DNA of 27,443 nt, taken from NCBI GenBank assembly GCA_040143965.1, contig JASJQH010000122.1, positions 1 to 27,443 of the forward strand, in the 5' to 3' direction. The notes under the pieces were generated by a model. The model was not told the origin of the DNA. It saw nothing but the letters and a program-made list of their open reading frames with translations, and searched no databases. The position numbers were made by a program, and so were the translations under genes. Positions 21,117 to 27,443 of this stretch are shown here, in pieces. Origin of the DNA: Basidiobolus ranarum. Its lineage: Eukaryota > Basidiobolomycota > Basidiobolomycetes > Basidiobolales. Numbering within the stretch: the stretch's first letter is position 1; each line of letters opens with the position of its first letter.

Positions 21117-23701
21117 TCAGGCTTTAGCTTTGAATCTAAAATTCTCCAATTTTTGTGAACTGCTGACCAGGATCGGACTATTTCCACACAACTGAGCGAT
21201 CTCTTTAGTTTTCCTAATTGGAGTACGGGGCGTCGTGTCATAAGCTGTGATAGAAGGGGGATCCGTGTTGAGAATTGCACACTTCTCTACATTTGTATCT
21301 GTACAAGAAAAACCGTTATCAACAAAGTTTCAAAGCAACTTTCCAAGCAGCATCTTACCATCAAACCCTAGGGTTGACTTGGACCTTGTCAATACCTCCT
21401 TAGGCTCTGAATCCAAGGTCATCGAGGCGTGACGTTTAACCGGTGAAGGCTATGATGAGATGTTAGCAAGGTAGTGTATTAATGGATAAAATTGTCACTT
21501 ACTGAATCGCATTCAGTTCTCGCAAATTTTGCTCGCAGACTTTTGGCAACTTGCTGTAAACGGTGTTGTGATCTATCAAAATCAGACTCTTCTGTTTCTA
21601 CTTCCAGATCGGTGATACAACGCTTAACGCTCAATATTTCTTTGAGTGGGGGTGGTGCTGTAGTTGGAGCAATCGATTTCTCACAAGACCATGTTCTAGT
21701 TCGAACGGGAGTGGGTGAATCATTCGCTGCAAAGTAATATTCTGTGTTGCTATTGCTATTTCTATTCGGTGTGAAATTATCAAAGATCTTCTCTGAATCT
21801 TCAATATTTCCCAACATATTGGAGTATTGATTGTTTTCAATTTCATTAGGTATAGATTCACTTTCCAGTTCAGATTCTGTTACTCCACCGGTTGTACTGT
21901 TATCCAAGATTTCGTTCATTTGTTCATCTAAGCGTAATAACCCGGAATCAATTGAAGTCTCGAGATGTTTACTGGTGTTCACAGGTTTAAAGAAAGCACT
22001 ACGTTCGGGTGTATTAATGGTTATTATTTTTGACTTTCGTGTGGGAGTGGATTTAGAGAATATCTTAGCCGAGGAGATGTTTGTACGACGAGGCTCTGAA
22101 TTCGATTTATCTAGGATACAATGAATATTTGTACTCCCTTTCATAGACTTCAATACCATGGACTCAAAACATCCAGATTTTCTTGGCTTAGGAGTAAAGA
22201 AATTCAACTGATTGGTGATCTAAATCGTCCAACAATGGTAAATAAACCGCGTAAGATGAATGATAATTCGTGGGTCTACCTTGTTCTTTTGAGTTACCGT
22301 TGTCTCGAATTCAACATAAGGTTCAAGTGAAATGGGGTCAATGATCCCCGTGGCGATATCTTTAGCGATATTTGATGACAACCGCCTGGGAAAAGTTAAA
22401 AAAGATTGCCTCGAATATTCTAAGATAAATCCAACACATACTTTCCAATAAAATCCACAATGATTAGATCTAAGCCTTCTTCGATGGGATTTAAAGGCAC
22501 TAACCCCATGGCCTCGGGACAGTAGACTTGCTGGTGCAAGAAGGTTAGCTCGGCCCGTTGAAACTTTTGCTCGTAATCAACAGGGATCTTTAAAGAGCCC
22601 TCTAGTCGCAAAATTCGAATGACCTATTGGCAATGGTAAAAGTATGTTTACAAAAGAGTCCATCAGAAGTTCGATGGGAAAAGTTGTTACCCGCTCGAAA
22701 ACATGATACTTTTGAAAGTATTTATGTGCAGTCTTCAACCCCATTCCAGGGATAGATTTCAAGTAATCACAACCAGACAGAATACACATCTGACGAAATT
22801 GTGAATGAGACCAACCTGAAAATACTGAATTCATTTTTTGAAGATTTTCAACTCTAATTTCTATGGCATTTCCTTGATGGTCCAATTTAAGTATCACCTG
22901 CACATTTACATCGAACAATTCTGTTAGAAAAGGACTATGCACTAGCTTCTCCACTAAACTTACACATTTACATCCATATACAAGAAGATCGGAATCCTCG
23001 GTAATCACTCCTGAAACTCGCCCTATTTTATCCAGGTAAGCTAGTTGCGCGTCGGCCTCATATGGCGCCACTATAAACTCCACCTCCTCTTCTTGTAGAG
23101 ACTATCAAATACGGTGCTCTTAGTTGGCATCCAGTTACATGGTTATCAATCATAATCACAAACCTTAATTAATTGGTAAGCCATTTGGGGAGTGATGTCA
23201 ACACATTTCTGAAAATAATCCATTGCCTCAGTCTTTTTGCCACTGTTATATAGAGCAATAGCTTTCGACCGGTTGGCGCTTCGTGAACTAACAGGACCAA
23301 AATCCGATTAATATGATTAATACGAAATATCAAACCAAGTACTAATAGTTTCTCAAGTCACCTCGAGCGGTCAAATTCTGTGGTTAATTTGGAAGGGAGT
23401 AGCCCGCCATCAAAAACTAATAAAGGCTTGATACCAAAACTTCGTAGTAATTTTATTTTATTCATACAATAAGTGACGTATCTACATAGATATAGAAAAG
23501 AACATTAGTGAAATGTCAATCTTTGAACTGACCAACTTACTTCTTAGTAGGCTCATTCAAGCACAACTCTTTAGCACATGAGAAAGCGCCCTTATGCAAC
23601 CAAACGTACGCGTCTACCGCAAGAGTTTGTCCAGCATATGTGGATAGATGAGTTTTCTGTTGGATAGGTTTGAGCAAAGGTAAAAGTCCGGATATTCCCA
23701 T
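21117..23701 (-). CDS. exo1: Exonuclease 1 (Rad2/XPG family)
   Basis: Exo1 is a 5'-3' exonuclease and flap nuclease in mismatch repair, end resection and replication. Nine exons (23701-23541, 23481-23362, 23287-23164, 23101-22691, 22623-22442, 22385-22298, 22207-21503, 21449-21359, 21298-21117) give 687 aa, close to budding yeast (702). The start [12 protein letters not shown] is the family N-terminus. Catalytic acidic motifs are visible: [45 protein letters not shown] and [17 protein letters not shown], then VIRILRLEG. The C-terminal half is disordered, with [10 protein letters not shown] at about residues 429-438, matching the Mlh1-interacting (R/K)SxFF type, and ends in NFRFKAKA. The donor of intron 6 could also be 18 nt downstream. 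The promoter is shared with the NSUN4-like gene. Confidence 0.95.
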
Positions 23702-23925
23702 TATACACTTGAAAGAGTTGTCTGGCAAGAAAACAAGCAGACGATGTGACTTTTCGATATGAAATTTCGACCTTTGGTTAGCTCAAATTCAATTGGGTGT
23801 GATTCTACAATTGGTACTGAAAATAAACAATGTGCATTTTTATAAGCAGTACTATTGGGCGTCACATGATGCTAGTCAAAATTTGACGCATAAATATAAT
23901 TGCATAGAATTTACATTTATGAAAA
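23702..23925. promoter_or_regulatory. Bidirectional promoter, EXO1 / NSUN4-like
   Basis: A 224-bp gap separates the divergent ATGs. Three ATTGG (reverse CCAAT) boxes lie at 23792-23796, 23810-23814 and 23854-23858, with a TTTTATAAG element at about 23837-23845. A short overlapping uORF (23919-23942, seven codons) begins 7 nt before the NSUN4-like ATG. Confidence 0.5.
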
Positions 23926-25050
23926 ATGTATCAAACGAATAGAGGATATGCACTTTGCAGTCTAAAGCGAATTCAAAAGGTTTTTTCTTGTCAGAATCGA
24001 CTCAATCCAATAAACCGTTCTTTCAGTCAAAATTCATGGTTATACAAACAGAAGTTAACTGTCGAAGAGGAGCTTGTCATTCCTGAACGCCATCGCAAGT
24101 CCAAAGTACCAAAAACAGTGGAGGAGGTTGCAAAAGAATATAGTAAATTTTATGAAAATTATTATGGAAGTACCCGTTGGCCTCAACTTTTCAACAGTTT
24201 GAAAGCTCCCTCACGTTACAGTTGCTTAATGAATAAATACTCCTCTATCGACGAGAAACTCTCGATACCAGACAGCTTTAAAGAATTAAACCTTGAAAAG
24301 TTTCCTTTCAAGAGCTTAGATTGCTTTCAAATTTCGAATGATTTAGGCGGCTATTCATTCCCACGCCCAGAAAAGAACGATTCTACTGGTTTGTTAACTC
24401 ATTATCTACTAGACGCTGGATCAGTACTAGCTACCGAAGCATTAGATGTTCAACCTGGTGAGCATATCCTTGATATGTGCGCTTCACCAGGTGGAAAATC
24501 TCTATGTATACTACAACGTATGGGAGGAATAATTGGTGGACACCTTACCTGCAATGAGCCTTCAGCTACACGACGAAAAACTCTGGGTAGAGTTATGGCA
24601 GAGTATATTCCAAAGAATTTTGGTGTCGAAATTACGATAACGGGAGAAGAGGGGTGGAAGTTTCTATATTTTGGATTGGACCGTTATGACAAGGTTTTGG
24701 TGGATGCGCCCTGCTCTTCGGATAGACATATCTTACATGATGCCAGTGAACTAAAACTTTGGACTCCGTCTAGGACCAAGAATCTTGCCAAAAGACAGTT
24801 TGCTTTACTTCAATCAGCATTGAAAGTGGTAAAGCCAGGTGGAATAATAGTTTATAGTACATGTACATTAAGTGAGCTGGAGAATGATGAGATCATTGAA
24901 CGGACTTTGAAAAAGTCGAAGGTTCCTTTTGAGGTAATCCACGAAGATTGGTCATTTGGTGAGAAAACGAAGCATGGCTGGATTTGTTTGCCAGATACTG
25001 CCAATGGATTTGGACCTTTGTACTTTGCAAAGTTAAAGAAACTAGAGTAG
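23926..25050 (+). CDS. NSUN4: NSUN4-like mitochondrial RNA m5C methyltransferase
   Basis: A single-exon 374-aa protein of the NOL1/NOP2/NSUN family, which makes 5-methylcytosine in RNA using SAM and two cysteines. Residues about 1-45 are rich in Arg, Lys and Ser without acidic residues, a probable mitochondrial presequence. FYENYYGSTRWPQLFNSLK resembles the NSUN4 N-domain. The SAM motif is ILDMCASPGGKSL, motif IV is VDAPCSSDRHILH with the release Cys, and motif VI is VVKPGGIIVYSTCTLSELEN with the catalytic Cys. The DRHxLH pattern and the ending FGPLYFAKLKKLE match NSUN4, which methylates the small mitochondrial rRNA, better than NSUN3 or NOP2. There is no PUA domain. The substrate is inferred from family only. 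Confidence 0.88.
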   Translation: MYQTNRGYALCSLKRIQKVFSCQNRLNPINRSFSQNSWLYKQKLTVEEELVIPERHRKSKVPKTVEEVAKEYSKFYENYYGSTRWPQLFNSLKAPSRYSCLMNKYSSIDEKLSIPDSFKELNLEKFPFKSLDCFQISNDLGGYSFPRPEKNDSTGLLTHYLLDAGSVLATEALDVQPGEHILDMCASPGGKSLCILQRMGGIIGGHLTCNEPSATRRKTLGRVMAEYIPKNFGVEITITGEEGWKFLYFGLDRYDKVLVDAPCSSDRHILHDASELKLWTPSRTKNLAKRQFALLQSALKVVKPGGIIVYSTCTLSELENDEIIERTLKKSKVPFEVIHEDWSFGEKTKHGWICLPDTANGFGPLYFAKLKKLE

Positions 25051-25272
25051 GAAATAAAACCTCTCTATTGTACCTAAGGAGTCTTTTGGGGAATCTTACT
25101 TGCCCCATCCCCTTTATTTATCCATTGATACTTGTCCCCTCTGCCGACCTTATGACAAATACGAGGCCCTTACACATGTGTTTAGAGTTAATAATAAATA
25201 TACAAATACAGCCTAGAAGTTGATGAGTTTATTTCACACAAATCCTTACAACCTATGGGTATTGTTTGAGAG

Positions 25273-27443
25273 CTAATTTCTAATTCCCTTCAACCATTTA
25301 TCAGCACTTTCATAGTCGTTGAACCTAGCGATCTCCAAAGCATCCTCTGCGCGTAATGTTTTGACAGCAGCGTAGACCTAGAAAGCAAAATATTCAGAAA
25401 AGAAGACATTTGGTAGGGCACATTCAGTTATACCTGATCCCAAAATTTGAATAAATTTTCCAGCTCCAGCTTCAAATCTACACATGAACTAAATGTCTCC
25501 TTCAATGATGACAAAGTGCTTGAGACACTTTCGCCATTCGATTGAACTCTTCTCTCCAAGAATGCTTTTGTGACTATACTCAAGGCAGTATTTGTATCAT
25601 TCAAAAAGGGCAAACTGCACGGTGACGTGAAAACAAGGGATAATCAGTAAATGGTTAGATCTGATTGGGTTGAGTCGGTACACACTCTTACCTGAAAGTA
25701 ATGTCTAAGTAATCATCACGATCCTTGGTGCATCCGTTGGTCAAAAATAGATTCAAAGTGCTCATCTCAACCTGGTTTCTTAGACTTTTAGATAGATTCT
25801 TGATAAACCCATTGATGACTAAAACATCTCGATTTAGACTCCCAACCCATGGCTGGGCTTTGGCTTGGATTCTTAGCAAGCCAGCCACTCTACATATCAG
25901 TAAAATATTCCTTTTCTCTGCTTCCGTACCAACATTAGGATACCCAAAATATGTCTTGCTATAGGCTTCGCCGTGTAAAATATCCATGCGAATTAACTCC
26001 AACGCAAGATAGAGCTCTTCGGAGTGCTGGCCTCCTCCCTGCCTCAAACCATCTAAATATGCGCGGCCGTAATTACTGAGCCCACGATTTGGTTCGATAA
26101 AGCTATTTTTCCTTATGTTAGCTCATCAATCTTCTTCCAAAAGAACCGTTACCTGACATACATACCCACGCCTCTCTAGTATCTTCAGCAAAATATTCAG
26201 AACGATCTGATCTTTAGTCTCTAGAACCTGATGGCAAACCAAAGAATTATTAAAACTACAGACGAACCAGTGCCAAAAATATATGTACTCACTGAGTTAG
26301 AATTATGGGCTTTACTCCAAGCAGATAAAGAAGATAGAGCAAAGGCAAAGTCTAAGTTGACCTATAGCGGTTTATCAGTACGCATGTTCCAAGTCAGTAT
26401 TAGGCAAAGGCTTACATTTTCTTTCTTCTGCTCTTGCTGAATAATATTCGAAGGGATCAGCCATTCATTGACCTTAACGGTATCTTGGTGGTTCATGAGA
26501 TGTTCGGTATTTGGTTCGAACCATAAAATAGAGACCTATGAATTGTGTACAAACATGTAAGTAATTGCACACTAAGCAATGTTATCTGTCCATCTTACCA
26601 CTTTCCGAGAATGATAGAACTGATGTAGGGGCTCAACTAAGAGCCCAAGGCTCTGCACTCTTAACTTGAGTAGCTTTTTAAGAAACTTATGATACTCAAC
26701 GGTCTCTCCGTTACATAATGGAGGAAGTTCAATTAACACCCCTGACTGTAGATTGTTTATGACCTTTGATGCGAATATTAGTAATGTTGGAAGCAGAAAT
26801 ATCATCAGCAACGAACAAAATACCTGAGGGTTGATGAGACACTGGGTGAGATAATAATAAACTTCGTCGGGTAGACGGTAACCCATAAACTCGTGAATAT
26901 CGGTAGGTGCGTTTTCGATGTTCAGAGGCTCCACGTGACCCTTTTCATTGAGAATGGGGTGGTACTTTATTGCGCAGCGAATCCGGCAGTAATGGTCCAC
27001 ATATTTACTTTTGATGACCTACAACAGCCTTTAGTGTCTAGTGTAATACAAGCTCTTTAATGGCAATATTCTATTATATATATGCCCATACCTCGATATG
27101 ATCGGCAAACCCTTGGACGGCGTTGAAGCCTGTCTTGTATTGCTTGATCATGTCAATAACACCTTTGAATGTGAAAGACATCATATCACTTTGAAGGGGT
27201 GGGAAAGTGCTACTGTACTCGAAGCCAGCGAGAATACAGATGTCTAGAAACTGTTCATCGTTGACTTGCAAATCTTGAAGGATTGTCTTTTTGCTAACCC
27301 AGGTATAGTTTCCTTTCTATTGAACAAAAAAGGCTTAGATGACGGGCTACTGATATTTCTAATGGAGTAACTTGCCTCTAAGTCCATGCCGACAATTACT
27401 TTGTCTACATCATACATAAGCAATTCGGAACTTCCATAAATAG
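25273..27443 (-). CDS. mkt1: MKT1, XPG-like post-transcriptional regulator (5' end missing)
   Basis: Mkt1 is a nuclease-fold protein without known catalysis that works with Pbp1 in mRNA regulation. The window holds eleven exons: 27443-27376 (partial), 27316-27092, 27018-26824, 26763-26599, 26535-26416, 26361-26293, 26227-26166, 26102-25692, 25614-25434, 25377-25273, plus missing 5' exons beyond the edge; that is ten visible segments. The XPG-I end reads IYGSSELLMYDVDKVI, followed by SKKTILQDL, DEQFLDICILAGFEY, the QYKTGFNAVQGFADH block and NAPTDIHEFMGYRLPDE. The C-terminal Mkt1 domain has RGLSNYGRAYLDGL and GGGQHSEELYLALELIRMD. It ends WLKGIRN. The first visible intron uses GC-AG (GAG/GCAAGT, 27375-27317). 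The intron 26823-26764 (60 nt) is stopless and frame-preserving. Confidence 0.93.

Noticed and set aside
26513-26522. GGTTCGAACC, a B-box-like tRNA promoter element
   Set aside because: It lies within an MKT1 exon (codons for WFEP) and there is no A-box or cloverleaf around it.

Overview
The window reads as nuclear DNA of a fungus, most likely an ascomycete. It is AT-rich and carries densely packed genes with many short GT-AG introns, mostly 53-90 nt, often with CTAAC/CTAAT-like branch sites close to the acceptor. It also has a Zn(II)2Cys6 regulator and a CreA/Mig1-type regulator. The securin has an EIEYMPP motif that resembles fission-yeast Cut2 as I remember it, and genes such as NC2-beta, MAF1 and MKT1 are intron-rich. 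An early-diverging lineage (Taphrinomycotina) is therefore plausible, but that placement is a low-confidence inference. I see no tRNA, rRNA, CRISPR array, transposon or virus-derived gene.

Left part (1-9150): a securin on the minus strand, a small acidic protein I do not recognise on the plus strand, then APC1, the scaffold of the anaphase-promoting complex. Securin is the classic APC/C substrate, so two interacting mitotic proteins flank one unknown gene.

Middle (9957-15454): MAF1 (repressor of RNA polymerase III) converges on NC2-beta/Dr1 (repressor of TBP-dependent transcription). An NmrA-like NAD(P)-binding protein follows, convergent with aprataxin/Hnt3, a DNA-adenylate repair enzyme.

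Right part (16004-27443): a run of minus-strand genes. These are a CreA/Mig1-type zinc-finger repressor, a short Zn2Cys6 protein, a very short RasGEF made of little more than the Cdc25 catalytic domain, and exonuclease 1. EXO1 is divergent from a mitochondrial NSUN4-like rRNA m5C methyltransferase across a 224-bp promoter. The last gene is MKT1, whose 5' end lies outside the window.

I did not find a clearly new multi-gene system. The leads best worth checking are: the unknown acidic protein between securin and APC1; the catalytic-domain-only RasGEF, with a possible intron spanning its start codon; three stopless, frame-preserving introns (MAF1, HNT3, MKT1) that gene predictors would miss; a GC-AG intron in MKT1; and a telomere-like TTAGGG cluster at the 3' end of EXO1. 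Exon joins were worked out by hand from splice signals, reading frame and recalled family similarity. No search was run.
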